From assembly GCA_007119795.1 (NCBI GenBank), contig SKOZ01000015.1:1-14639 (forward strand): DNA of 14,639 bases, in the 5' to 3' direction. The notes under the pieces were generated by a model. The model saw only the letters and a program-made list of their open reading frames with translations. It had not been told where the DNA came from and searched no databases. How positions within the stretch are numbered: position 1 is the stretch's first letter; each line of letters opens with the position of its first letter. Shown here one piece after another: positions 7,405 through 14,639 of the stretch. The stretch is from Planctomycetales bacterium. GTDB lineage: Bacteria; Planctomycetota; Planctomycetia; Pirellulales; Thermoguttaceae. A program made the translations under genes and the position numbers.

Positions 7405-10400
7405 ATGAAGACGCACTCTTGGGCCTCCGCGCTGGGCGCGGCGGTGTTCGCGGCGGCGCTCGCGGCGCCGCCGGCGCCGGCGGATACCGTCGGCGACCTC
7501 ACCGCCGCGGGCATCCTCGAGGCGACGGGGGTTCGCGGCGGGCTCGTCGTCCACCTCCCCTGCGGCGATGGCCGCCTCACCGCCGCCCTGCGCGCAGGCG
7601 AGGGCTACCTCGTCCACGGCCTCGACCCCGATCCGGCCAACGTGCGGCGGGCGCGGCGGCACGTCGCCTCGGAGGGTCTCTGCGGCACCGTGACGATCGA
7701 CCTGCTTCCGCCCGACCACCTGCCCTACGTCGACAATCTCGTGAGACTCCTCGTCTCCGAGGAGCCGGCTGCGGTCTCCGCGGACGAGGTGATGCGCGTG
7801 CTGTCGCCGGGCGGCGTGGCCTACCTGAAGTCGCCGGGCGGCTGGCGGAAGGTGGAGAAACCGTGGCCCGAGGCGGTGGACCGCCACTGGACGCACTACC
7901 TCCGCGGGCCCGACAACAACGCCGTGGCGCGCGATGCCCTCGTCGGCCCGCCACGGCACGTGCAGTGGATCGGCGCCCCGCTCTGGACCCGCAACCACCA
8001 CACGCTCAACAGCGTCAGCTCCGCCGTGACTGCGGACGGCCGCCTCTTCTTCATCGCCGACGAGGCCTCGCCCGCGAACATCCACCTCCCTCCGCGCTGG
8101 ACCGTCGTCGCCCGCGACGGCTTCGGCGGCGTCACCCTCTGGAAGCGGCCCATGGAGTCGTGGCTCCACCACCGCCACGGCTTCCGCAGCGGGCCGCCGC
8201 AGGCGCCCCGGCTCCTGGTGGCCTGCGACGACCGCCTCTACCTGCCCCTCTCGCTCAGCGGCCCGATCGCCGCGCTCGATGCCGCCACCGGCGAGACGGT
8301 AGCGACCTGGGAAGACACCGGCGGTGCCGAAGAGATCGTCCTCACGGGGCGCACCCTGGTCGCGGTGGTGGGCGATCCGAAGGCGGAGCAGGCCTTCACC
8401 CATCCCACGGTGCAGCAGCGCTACGGGCTGCCCAACGAGAAGTCGCTCGTCGCCGTGGACACGGAGACGGGGGCCACGCGATGGCGGTGGGTCCCCGAGG
8501 GGCACGTGGCGGCGAAGACACTGGCCTCGGACGGGACGCGGGTCTTCGTCGGCGCCGGCAGCGGCGTGGCCGCGGTGGGTCTCGATTCCGGCGAGCTCCT
8601 CTGGCGCTCCGACGGCGGGGGAGGGGGAGCGGCCAGGAACTCGGTCGGCTTCGGCACGAACGTGCTGGTCGTTGCCGAGGGCGTCGTTCTGTTCAACGCG
8701 GCAGATGAGCTGGTGGCGCTTGCTGCGGAGGACGGCAGGGAGCTCTGGCGGCGGGCCGCGGGCAGCGGCTTCCGCGCGCCGCCCGACGTCTTCGTCAGCG
8801 GCGGTGTCGTGTGGCACAAGGTAGACCACGAGGCCGGCTCCGTATCGCCCTTCCCCGAAATGGAAGGCCTCGACGTCCATACGGGGGAGGTCCTCGTCGA
8901 GAGCACCGTCGCCGAGGACCTGACGACGGCCGGCCACCACTACCGCTGCTACCGAGCCAAGGCCACGGAGCGGTGGATCATCGCGGGGAAGCGGGGGGTG
9001 GAGACGATCGACCTCGCGGGCGAGGCGCATTCCCGCAACAACTGGGTCCGCGGCGCCTGCCAGTACGGCGTGCTGCCGGCGAACGGCCTGCTCTACGTTC
9101 CGCCGCACTCGTGCGGCTGCTACATGGAGACGATGCTCCACGGATTCTGGGCGTTTTCGGCCGACGAACCGACGGCGTCCAGCCCCGCCTACCGCGTCGA
9201 GGAGGCGCACCGCCTGGAGACCGGTCCTGCCTACGGCGAGGTCGTGCCCGGGGGAGAGGGGGAGGGGGAGTCGTGGCCCACCTTCCGGCACGATCCGCTG
9301 CGCAGCGGCGTGGCCGCCACGGCCCTTTCCGCCGCGCTCGAGCCCGCCTGGCGGGCGCCGCTCGGCGGCCGGCTGACGCAGCCGGTGGTCGCCGAAGGGA
9401 TGGTCGTCGTGGCCGGCATCGACGAGGGGACCGTCTACGCGCTGGAGGAGGAGTCGGGCAGGGTCCTGTGGAGCCATTCGGCGGCCGGCCGCATCGACTC
9501 CCCGCCCACGATCCACGAGGGGACGGTCCTCTTCGGCAGCGGCGACGGCCGCGTCACCTGTTTGCGGCTGAGCGACGGGGAGCTGGTGTGGCGCTTTCTC
9601 GCCGCCCCCGCCGACGTCCGCACCGTGGCCTTCGACCAGCTCGAATCGCCCTGGCCGGTGCACGGGAGCGTGCTCCTGCTCGACGGCACGGCTTACTTCT
9701 CGGCGGGACGGTCGACGTGGTTGGACGGAGGCATCCGCCTCTACGGCCTCGACCCGGCGACCGGTGCGGTGCGCTACGAGAAGCACCTGGCGAGCCGGCA
9801 TCCGCAGTTTCAGGAGGGGAAGGACCGGGCGCGCCCGGAACACGAGGCGCGGATCGATCAGAACGTCACCGATTACAAGACGTTCCTGCAGCCCGACCGC
9901 AGCGACGCCTTCTCGATGGCCGGGGGGACGATCTCCGACGTGCTCGTCAGCGACGGCTGGGACCTCTTCCTGCACCACAAGCGCTTCAGCGCCGCGCTGG
10001 AGGCGCGCGACGCCCTCTCGCGGCACCTCTTCTCGACCTCGAGCCTGCTGGACGACACGGAGAACCACCGCTCCCACTGGTTCCTCGGCACCGGCGACTT
10101 CAGCCGCATCCCGGTGGCCTATTCGTGGATCGTCAACAGCAGCGACGGCACGCGCGGGGAGACGAGCGTCGCGGTACCCACGGGGGTGATGATGGTCTTC
10201 GACGGGGAGGCGGTGTGGGGCGTGCAGCGCCCGGAGGTTCACCAGGCGGCCGTCGGCGAGTACCGGCTCTTCAAGATGGAGAACCGGCCCTTCGCGCGGA
10301 GCGAGGAGCCGCTGCCCGACTTCCGCCCCGACGCACCGCGCACCTACCACTGGAGGCAGCCCTTGACCGCGCGGGTGACGGCGATGCTCAAGTCCGGAGA

Positions 10401-10629
10401 GCATCTCTTCCTGGGTGTGATGCCCACGGAGATCCCGGAGGCCGACCCCCACGCGGCCTACGAGGGGCGCTTGGGCGGGGAGATTTGGGTATGCCGGGAG
10501 AGCGACGGCGCCAAGGTGGCGCGCTACCCGCTGGAGACGGGCGCGGTGTGGGACGGTATGGCGGCTGCCAACGGAAGGCTCTTCGTCGCCACCGGGGACG
10601 GCGAAGTCGTTTGTTTTTCGGGGCGTTAG
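7405..10629 (+). CDS. Exported PQQ-type beta-propeller protein with N-terminal methyltransferase-like domain
   Basis: 1074 residues. ATG 7405 has AGAGGAG 4 nt upstream and a signal peptide (hydrophobic, Ala-rich residues 7-26, probable cleavage near APA/DT). Residues about 33-145 resemble a class I SAM-dependent methyltransferase fold: LVVHLPCGDGR (47-57) in the place of the glycine-rich motif I, HGLDPDP (71-77) with the acidic strand-2 end, and EVMRVLSPGGVAYLK (128-142) as the post-motif strand. Residues about 160-610 form a first propeller with blades such as LVAVDTETGATRWRW and VGLDSGELLWRS, plus a conserved-looking SCGC at 569-572. A GEGEGES linker (about 617-623) leads to a second PQQ-like region from W624 (WPTFRHD) with VYALEEESGRVLWSH and VTCLRLSDGELVWRF. 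The protein is probably periplasmic. A SAM enzyme is unexpected there, so the methyltransferase-like domain may be non-catalytic. The role is unknown; placement between beta-helix and DUF1080 genes suggests carbohydrate metabolism. Confidence 0.85.
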   Translation: MKTHSWASALGAAVFAAALAAPPAPADTVGDLTAAGILEATGVRGGLVVHLPCGDGRLTAALRAGEGYLVHGLDPDPANVRRARRHVASEGLCGTVTIDLLPPDHLPYVDNLVRLLVSEEPAAVSADEVMRVLSPGGVAYLKSPGGWRKVEKPWPEAVDRHWTHYLRGPDNNAVARDALVGPPRHVQWIGAPLWTRNHHTLNSVSSAVTADGRLFFIADEASPANIHLPPRWTVVARDGFGGVTLWKRPMESWLHHRHGFRSGPPQAPRLLVACDDRLYLPLSLSGPIAALDAATGETVATWEDTGGAEEIVLTGRTLVAVVGDPKAEQAFTHPTVQQRYGLPNEKSLVAVDTETGATRWRWVPEGHVAAKTLASDGTRVFVGAGSGVAAVGLDSGELLWRSDGGGGGAARNSVGFGTNVLVVAEGVVLFNAADELVALAAEDGRELWRRAAGSGFRAPPDVFVSGGVVWHKVDHEAGSVSPFPEMEGLDVHTGEVLVESTVAEDLTTAGHHYRCYRAKATERWIIAGKRGVETIDLAGEAHSRNNWVRGACQYGVLPANGLLYVPPHSCGCYMETMLHGFWAFSADEPTASSPAYRVEEAHRLETGPAYGEVVPGGEGEGESWPTFRHDPLRSGVAATALSAALEPAWRAPLGGRLTQPVVAEGMVVVAGIDEGTVYALEEESGRVLWSHSAAGRIDSPPTIHEGTVLFGSGDGRVTCLRLSDGELVWRFLAAPADVRTVAFDQLESPWPVHGSVLLLDGTAYFSAGRSTWLDGGIRLYGLDPATGAVRYEKHLASRHPQFQEGKDRARPEHEARIDQNVTDYKTFLQPDRSDAFSMAGGTISDVLVSDGWDLFLHHKRFSAALEARDALSRHLFSTSSLLDDTENHRSHWFLGTGDFSRIPVAYSWIVNSSDGTRGETSVAVPTGVMMVFDGEAVWGVQRPEVHQAAVGEYRLFKMENRPFARSEEPLPDFRPDAPRTYHWRQPLTARVTAMLKSGEHLFLGVMPTEIPEADPHAAYEGRLGGEIWVCRESDGAKVARYPLETGAVWDGMAAANGRLFVATGDGEVVCFSGR

Positions 10630-10631
10630 GC

Positions 10632-10659
10632 GCCGGCGCGGGGCGTGTTCAGCGCCGGC
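10632..10659. terminator. Hairpin just after the propeller gene
   Basis: GCCGGCGC (10632-10639) and GCGCCGGC (10652-10659) form a perfect 8-bp GC stem around a 12-nt loop, starting 3 nt after the TAG stop. The following bases (TTGGGTATTCG) are not a U-tract, so this would be an imperfect intrinsic terminator or an RNA 3'-end stabiliser. It lies between co-directional genes and could reduce read-through into the DUF1080 gene. Confidence 0.35.
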
Positions 10660-10749
10660 TTGGGTATTCGTCGGGGTGGTGGCGGAAGGTCTTGCGGCCG
10701 GCGCGCCGCGCAAGATGGGGCCCTCCCCGCCCGCGTATGTCTCAACCGC

Positions 10750-10755
10750 GAGGAG
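10750..10755 (+). promoter_or_regulatory. Ribosome-binding site that fixes the DUF1080 start
   Basis: GAGGAG sits 9 nt before the ATG at 10765. The upstream in-frame ATG at 10645 lies inside the hairpin loop and would place 40 Arg/Gly-rich residues ahead of the signal peptide. The 10765 start is therefore preferred. Confidence 0.7.
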
Positions 10756-10764
10756 TTCGACATC

Positions 10765-11490
10765 ATGATCTCAGGCAGAATGCTAGGTTGCTTCGCGGGG
10801 CTCTTCAGTGCCCTGCTGCTGGTTTTCGGGAGCGGCCCTTTCGTCTCGGCCCAGGAGTGGAAGAGCGGGATCGATTGGCCCGTCCCGGAGGTCGTGGACC
10901 CCGGACCGGCGGGGCCTCCGGCCCCGGTGCCCTCGGACGCGATCGTCCTCTTCGACGGCGAGAGCCTCGACCAGTGGCACCAGGGCGACCAGTGGCAGAT
11001 CGAGGAGGGCGTTGCCATCGCCTCCGGCTCCGACATCACCAGCCGCGAGTCGTTCGGCGACTACCAGCTCCACGTCGAATGGGCCACGCCGCTCGAGGGC
11101 TCCGGCAACAGCGGCATCTTCCTGGCCAATCGGTACGAGATACAAATCCTCGAGTCCCACGAGAGGCAGCCTCCTCCCGACGGCCAGGAGGGTTCCATCT
11201 ACAAGCAGCGCCCCCCGCTCGTCAACGCCTCGCGTCCGCCGGGGGAATGGCAGACGTTCGATATCGTCTTCCGCGCCCCGCGATTCGACGACGAGGGGGA
11301 GCTGGTCACGCCCGCCTACGTGACGGTGCTCCACAACGAGGTGCTCATCCAGGACCACTTCGAGATCCAGGGCTCGACCGCCTGGGACCGCCCGCCCACC
11401 TACGAGCCGCACCCGGTCGAGCAGCCCATCCGCCTGCAGTACCACGGCGACCCCGTTCGCTTCCGCGCCGTCTGGATCCGCCCCCTTTAG
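10765..11490 (+). CDS. Secreted DUF1080 family protein (3-keto-disaccharide hydrolase domain)
   Basis: 241 residues from ATG 10765. The signal peptide spans residues 1-29 (hydrophobic LFSALLLVF core, cleavage expected after FVSA before QEW). A Pro-rich spacer (about 37-57) precedes the domain. The DUF1080 (PF06439) hallmarks are in order: IVLFDGESLDQWHQ (60-73), WQIEEGVAIASGSDI (77-91), FGDYQLHVEW (97-106), GSGNSGIFLANRYEIQIL (112-129), WQTFDIVFRAPRFD (162-175) and VTVLHNEVLIQDH (186-198). The fold is a concanavalin-like beta-jellyroll. Some characterised relatives cleave 3-keto-glycosides made by oxidoreductases, hence the domain name. Whether this member does is inference, though a convergent Gfo/Idh/MocA oxidoreductase gene begins its 3' end 47 nt away. 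The length is typical for the family. It is the third gene of the plus-strand trio, 135 nt after the propeller gene. Confidence 0.9.
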   Translation: MISGRMLGCFAGLFSALLLVFGSGPFVSAQEWKSGIDWPVPEVVDPGPAGPPAPVPSDAIVLFDGESLDQWHQGDQWQIEEGVAIASGSDITSRESFGDYQLHVEWATPLEGSGNSGIFLANRYEIQILESHERQPPPDGQEGSIYKQRPPLVNASRPPGEWQTFDIVFRAPRFDDEGELVTPAYVTVLHNEVLIQDHFEIQGSTAWDRPPTYEPHPVEQPIRLQYHGDPVRFRAVWIRPL

Positions 11491-11537
11491 CGGCGAGCCG
11501 GGCGGCCGGCCCAGTTGCGGCAGGAGAAGACTTCAGA

Positions 11538-12779
11538 CTACGCGGGGGTGATGGTGCGCGTCTGGGGATCGTAGACGAGGCGGCGGCCGCTGGTGAGGGC
11601 ATCGGCGGCCAGCACCGTGGTCACGGAATGCTGGTGGCCGGAGACGATGTCGGCCGTAGGCGTCCCCCGCAAGCGGATGCACTCCAGCCAATTGCCCATG
11701 TGGCTGATGCCGGGGGCGGGGGTGATCTCGGCTTCTTCGACGTCGGTGGACCGGCCGCCCGCGGGCGAGACGGTCCAGGCCTCGAGGTCGGCGGTTCCCA
11801 GGGTGCCGTGGATGCTCCAACAGACTCCCGCCGAATTGCCCAGGCCCATCGCCCAACTGAAGAGGAAGCCCTCGGGGTAGTCCAGCACCGTCTGGAAGGT
11901 GTCGGTATGTTCGCGGCCGTCGTCCCAGACGTAGATGCCGCCGTGGGAGACGGCGCTCGTCGGGCAGCCGGTGCCGAGGAGGAACTGCACGGCGCTGGCG
12001 TAGTGCGACATCCAGAGGCCGGCCAGGCCGTTGGTGAACATCTTGTAGAGGTGCCAGCGGCGCAGCAGCCGCGGGTCGAAGTCGACCATGGGGCGGTTGA
12101 AGAGATAGGCCTCCCAGTCGACGTCGTCGGCGCGGCAGTCGTCGTAGCCGCGGGCCCAGCGGGGCTCGTTGAAGTTCATGGCCGCGGTGACGCGGTTCAC
12201 TTTGCCCAGGATGCCGGTGGCGAGGAGGTCGCGGGCGGCGATGTAGTTCCCCTGGCTCCGCCACTGGGTCCCCACCTGCACGACCCGCCCGGTGCGGCGG
12301 GTGGCGTCGAGGGCGGCGTTGGCCTCCTCGATGGTGATGGACATCGGCTTCTCCACGTAGACGTCCTTGCCCGCTTCGAGGGCGGCCAGCAGGATGGGCG
12401 TGTGGGCGTTGTCCGTGGTGGCGATGATCACGGCGTCGACGTCGTCGAGTTCCAGCAGCTCCGCGAAGCGGGTCGTCGTCCGCGCGCGGCGGCCGAAGCC
12501 CTGCTCGACCTGTTCGGCGGCGCGTTCGAGGTTCACGCGCCAGACGTCGCAGAGGGCGGTGATTTCCGCATTGTGGCTCTCGGCGAGGCCGCGGACCTGG
12601 TTGGCCAGGGCGTTGCCCTGTCCGCCCGCGCCGATCAGCCCCACGGAGAGACGCTCGTTGGCCCCGGCGGCCCGTGCCCGCCCGAGAGGGCCGGCCGCCA
12701 GAAACGCCGCTCCCGCAGCCGACGAGGTCTTGAGGAAACGGCGGCGATTGGCAAGCCCCGACGGCGGCGTGTTGCGCAT
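11538..12779 (-). CDS. Tat-exported Gfo/Idh/MocA family oxidoreductase
   Basis: 413 residues from ATG 12779. The open frame extends upstream to 13172, but an AAGGAGG site 5 nt before 12779 and a Tat signal starting there decide the start. The Tat motif is NRRRFLK (11-17), followed by a hydrophobic Ala-rich stretch and a likely cleavage after RARA. The Rossmann NAD(P)-binding region has VGLIGAGGQGN (46-56), ALCDVW (75-80) and VDAVIIATTDNAH (114-126). The EKP motif is VYVEKPMS (140-147), with the catalytic-type Lys at 144. A C-terminal alpha/beta domain carries LWMSHYASAVQFLL in the region that usually provides the active-site His or Asp. Family members oxidise or reduce sugar hydroxyls. Being Tat-exported it would fold with its cofactor in the cytoplasm and act in the periplasm, as glucose-fructose oxidoreductase does. 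Pairing with DUF1080 suggests 3-keto-sugar chemistry (inference). Confidence 0.93.
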   Translation of the reverse strand: MRNTPPSGLANRRRFLKTSSAAGAAFLAAGPLGRARAAGANERLSVGLIGAGGQGNALANQVRGLAESHNAEITALCDVWRVNLERAAEQVEQGFGRRARTTTRFAELLELDDVDAVIIATTDNAHTPILLAALEAGKDVYVEKPMSITIEEANAALDATRRTGRVVQVGTQWRSQGNYIAARDLLATGILGKVNRVTAAMNFNEPRWARGYDDCRADDVDWEAYLFNRPMVDFDPRLLRRWHLYKMFTNGLAGLWMSHYASAVQFLLGTGCPTSAVSHGGIYVWDDGREHTDTFQTVLDYPEGFLFSWAMGLGNSAGVCWSIHGTLGTADLEAWTVSPAGGRSTDVEEAEITPAPGISHMGNWLECIRLRGTPTADIVSGHQHSVTTVLAADALTSGRRLVYDPQTRTITPA

Positions 12780-12784
12780 GACGC

Positions 12785-12791
12785 CCTCCTT
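12785..12791 (-). promoter_or_regulatory. Strong Shine-Dalgarno site for the oxidoreductase gene
   Basis: The minus strand reads AAGGAGG, a full match to the anti-Shine-Dalgarno core, 5 nt before the ATG at 12779. It is the strongest ribosome-binding site in the window and settles the start against the longer in-frame extension. Confidence 0.8.
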
Positions 12792-12929
12792 ATCATGGTG
12801 AACGTGGGTTTCGGCAGCCCGATTCGTCCCGGAACCGACCGCCCTTCGCCGGCGATCGGCTGGAGGTTCCCCCGTCGCGCGCCCGGCTTCGGGAGCAGAC
12901 CCCTCCCGCCTACGCCCGGCGCACCGCCG

Positions 12930-12958
12930 GTTGTAGCATGGCGGCCGCTCTCGAACAA
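12930..12958 (-). promoter_or_regulatory. Putative promoter for the oxidoreductase gene
   Basis: On the minus strand TTGTTC (12953-12958) is separated by 17 nt from TACAAC (12930-12935, five of six bases matching TATAAT at conserved positions except one internal and the last base). Transcription would begin near 12923, about 145 nt before the start codon. Prediction from sequence only. Confidence 0.35.
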
Positions 12959-13075
12959 CCGTTCGCCCCCGCGTCCGGCCGGCCGCCGGCAGTGGGTGGG
13001 CAGCGGTTCCCGGACAATGGCCGAGGCGCCGGGCACAGGGCGACCAGCGACGGACGGCGCGCCGGGCCACGCCGG

Positions 13076-13104
13076 TTGCAGGGAGCGGCCGGAGGGCATA
13101 CCAT
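13076..13104 (+). promoter_or_regulatory. Putative promoter for tspO and the following propeller gene
   Basis: TTGCAG (13076-13081) and TACCAT (13099-13104) are separated by 17 nt, a sigma-70-like arrangement with a weak -35. Transcription would begin near 13111, about 60 nt before the ATG at 13171. Low-strength prediction. Confidence 0.3.
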
Positions 13105-13170
13105 GGCGTACTATCGAGAAGAGTTGCCCGGGGGTGAGCCGCCACCCTCCCTGTCTGCCGCGGAGACATC

Positions 13171-13566
13171 ATGGAGGCGATGGACTGGTACCAAAACCTG
13201 GCGAAGCCGGAATGGACGCCCTCGCCGCATACGATCAGCCTGATCTGGAGGATCCTCTATCCGATCATCCTGGTCAGCTTCGGCTTCGTCTTTGTGCAGG
13301 CGGCGCGCGGCAGGCTGGGCTGGATGGCGGCCCTGCCCTTCGCGATCAACCTGGCGGCGAACCTGCTCTTCACGCCCATCCAGTTCGGCCTGAGGAATCT
13401 ACCGCTGGCCTCGGTGGACATCCTCGTGGTTCTCATCACCACCGTCTGGGCCATGGCGGCCGTCTGGCCCCATTACCGTTGGGTGGCGGTGGCGCAGGTG
13501 CCCTACCTCGCGTGGGTCTCCATCGCCACGGTTTTGCAATTATCGATCACCTGGATGAACCTATAG
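13171..13566 (+). CDS. tspO: TspO/MBR family membrane protein
   Basis: 131 residues from ATG 13171, with GGAG 5 nt upstream; a second in-frame ATG lies at 13180. Five hydrophobic segments fit the TspO topology (about 22-42, 51-67, 79-99, 103-119 and the 117-129 end). Family motifs are visible: WYQNLAKPEWTPSP at the N-terminus, LIWRILYPIIL, NLLFTPIQFGLRN (the usual LNxxWSPLFFGLR block, with Phe where Trp is common), LASVDILVV, and PYLAWVSIATVLQLSI (usually PYLLWVSFAxxLN). TspO proteins are inner- or outer-membrane translocator-type proteins that bind porphyrins and related ligands and are linked to tetrapyrrole and stress responses in bacteria. It is somewhat shorter than the usual 150-160 residues. 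The next gene begins 8 nt after the stop, implying co-transcription and possibly translational coupling with a secreted propeller protein. Confidence 0.9.
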   Translation: MEAMDWYQNLAKPEWTPSPHTISLIWRILYPIILVSFGFVFVQAARGRLGWMAALPFAINLAANLLFTPIQFGLRNLPLASVDILVVLITTVWAMAAVWPHYRWVAVAQVPYLAWVSIATVLQLSITWMNL

Positions 13567-13574
13567 GTGTCGGA

Positions 13575-14639
13575 ATGTCCCTTCGAAGCGACCCTCAAGC
13601 AGCGGCCTCAGGGCCGGGATTGCGTTTCTGGCTGCCCGCGGGCGTACTGGCGGCTTCGCTACTGGCGGCGACCTCCGCTGCCGAGGACTGGCCGCAGTGG
13701 CGCGGCGCGCAGCGCGACGGCGTCTGGCGGGAATCGGGGATCATCGAGCGTTTCGAGGGGGACGAGATCGCCGTCCGCTGGCGGGCGCCGGTCTCGAACG
13801 GCTACAGCGGCCCCACGGTGGCGGAGGGCCGGGTCTTCCTCACCGACCTGGTCGACGAGCCGGAGATGAAGGAGCGGTTGCTGGCCTTCGACTTCGAGGA
13901 CGGCTCTCCCCTCTGGAGCTATGCCTGGCCGGTCGACTACGGCGGGCTCAGCTACCCCAACGGTCCGCGGGCCGCGGTCACCGTCGATGAAGGCCGGGCT
14001 TACGCGCTGGGGGCGGTGGGACATCTCGTCTGCTGCGATGCCGCCAGCGGAGAGGTCCTCTGGGAACGCGACCTCAGGGCCGACTTTCAGGCCCGGGTGC
14101 CGGTCTGGGGGATCGCCGGCGCACCGCTGGTGGAGGGCGACCTGCTCATCGTCAAGGGGGGCGGTACGCCGGAGGCCTGCGTGGTGGCGCTCGACAAGGC
14201 CACCGGCGAGGTCCGCTGGACGGCCCTGGAGGATGAGCTCGGCTACGCGCCGCCGAGCATCATCGAGCAGGCCGGCCGGCGGGTGCTCGTCTGCTGGACG
14301 GCGTCGCGAGTGGTGGGCCTCGACCCGGCCGGGGGGGAACTCCTCTGGGAGCATCCCTTCCCGGCGCGCTCCTGGAACAACCAGATCATCACTCCCGCGC
14401 TCCACGATGACCTCCTCTTCGTGAGCACGTTCGTCGACGGCTCGCTGGTGGTCCGCCTGGGGCAGGAGGCCCCTACGGTGGAGGAGTACTGGCGGCGGAG
14501 CGGCCCCAACGAGCGCCACACCGAGAGCCTGCACATCCTCATGGGCGACCCGGTGATCGCCGACGGCTGCATCTTCGGCGTCGACAGCTACGGGCAGTTC
14601 CGCTGCATCGATCTGCACACGGGCGAACGCATCTGGGAG
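13575..14639 (+). CDS. Secreted PQQ-like beta-propeller (BamB-like repeat) protein, incomplete at right edge
   Basis: 355 codons are open from ATG 13575 to the window edge, so the C-terminus is missing. The start follows the tspO stop by 8 nt, with AGGTG overlapping the tspO stop codon as a modest ribosome-binding site. An N-terminal segment ending in LAASLLAATSAA, before EDW, is a signal peptide preceded by a rather long polar stretch (about 17 residues). The mature protein begins DWPQWRGAQRDGV, the typical opening of planctomycete PQQ-repeat proteins. Blades follow with the WxxxL and GxVLW pattern: LLAFDFEDGSPLWSY, LVCCDAASGEVLWERD, VVALDKATGEVRWTAL, VVGLDPAGGELLWEH and FRCIDLHTGERIWE at the very end. 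Such propellers may bind PQQ or act as a scaffold; no PQQ-dehydrogenase active-site motif is visible, so an enzymatic role is not supported. It is unrelated in length and architecture to the propeller gene at 7405 apart from the repeat. Confidence 0.88.
   Translation, partial: MSLRSDPQAAASGPGLRFWLPAGVLAASLLAATSAAEDWPQWRGAQRDGVWRESGIIERFEGDEIAVRWRAPVSNGYSGPTVAEGRVFLTDLVDEPEMKERLLAFDFEDGSPLWSYAWPVDYGGLSYPNGPRAAVTVDEGRAYALGAVGHLVCCDAASGEVLWERDLRADFQARVPVWGIAGAPLVEGDLLIVKGGGTPEACVVALDKATGEVRWTALEDELGYAPPSIIEQAGRRVLVCWTASRVVGLDPAGGELLWEHPFPARSWNNQIITPALHDDLLFVSTFVDGSLVVRLGQEAPTVEEYWRRSGPNERHTESLHILMGDPVIADGCIFGVDSYGQFRCIDLHTGERIWE

Larger units (their letters stand above)
12780..13170. other. Divergent intergenic region between the oxidoreductase and TspO genes
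   Basis: About 390 nt. Open frames cross it on both strands but are Arg/Pro/Gly-rich with no family motif, so I regard it as non-coding. It carries one candidate promoter in each direction (listed separately) and the ribosome-binding sites of both genes. Confidence 0.55.

Noticed and set aside
5683..10713. A stop-free minus-strand frame of about 1,676 codons antisense to the beta-helix and propeller genes
   Set aside because: It is the antisense shadow of two strongly supported plus-strand genes in very GC-rich DNA. Its product is low-complexity (Arg, Gly, Ala, Val, His, Asp) with no domain, and it lacks a signal or a ribosome-binding site.
10645..10764. Longer N-terminus for the DUF1080 protein starting at ATG 10645
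   Set aside because: It adds 40 Arg/Gly-rich residues before the signal peptide and lies within the hairpin; GAGGAG before 10765 gives a normal start.
11491..11537. Bidirectional terminator in the convergent gap
   Set aside because: Only short GC pairings (GGGC with GCCC) are present with no T-rich tracts, so I do not call a terminator.
12780..13172. N-terminal extension of the oxidoreductase up to 13172
   Set aside because: The extension is Arg/Pro-rich, has no homology to the family and overlaps the tspO start; the Tat signal and AAGGAGG support 12779.
1..14639. CRISPR arrays, tRNA or rRNA genes, insertion sequences, phage or defence genes
   Set aside because: No regularly spaced repeats, no tRNA-like cloverleaf and no transposase, integrase or defence motif was seen on either strand.

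Overview
The window is a very GC-rich bacterial segment that most resembles a planctomycete (Planctomycetota, or more broadly the PVC group). This placement is inferred from the combination of gene families, not from a marker gene. The families are a LamG-fused glycosidase-like protein, a Tat-exported Gfo/Idh/MocA oxidoreductase, a DUF1080 (3-keto-disaccharide hydrolase) protein, two exported PQQ-type beta-propeller proteins and a parallel beta-helix protein. Nearly every intact gene has an N-terminal export signal, so the locus looks like a secreted or periplasmic carbohydrate-processing island.

Layout. 1-2480 (-): large exported LamG plus TIM-barrel-like protein, cut by the left edge. About 2753-3010 (+): remnant of a cysteine-rich four-helix-bundle copper-binding (DUF326-type) gene that lacks its first helix. 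3098-5026 (-): exported clan-A-like glycoside hydrolase. 5095-5341 (-): frameshifted and doubly truncated remnant of an apiosidase-like (DUF4038) hydrolase. 5342-5862: non-coding, with a 9-bp-stem hairpin and a plausible promoter. 5863-7311, 7405-10629 and 10765-11490 (all +): beta-helix protein, a large propeller protein with an N-terminal methyltransferase-like domain, and a DUF1080 protein. They are possibly co-transcribed, with gaps of 93 and 135 nt. 11538-12779 (-): Tat-dependent Gfo/Idh/MocA oxidoreductase, convergent with the DUF1080 gene. 12780-13170: divergent intergenic region with candidate promoters. 13171-13566 (+): TspO/MBR membrane protein, followed 8 nt later by a secreted PQQ-propeller gene (13575 to the right edge, incomplete).

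How the genes may work together (inference): the LamG protein, the clan-A hydrolase and the beta-helix protein could bind and cleave an extracellular glycan. The Gfo/Idh/MocA oxidoreductase and the DUF1080 protein could oxidise and cleave glycosides by 3-keto chemistry. The roles of the propeller proteins are unknown. I see no tRNA, rRNA, CRISPR array, transposase, integrase, phage gene or defence system. The most unusual items are the exported methyltransferase-like/propeller fusion and the two decayed gene remnants that bracket the intact clan-A hydrolase.
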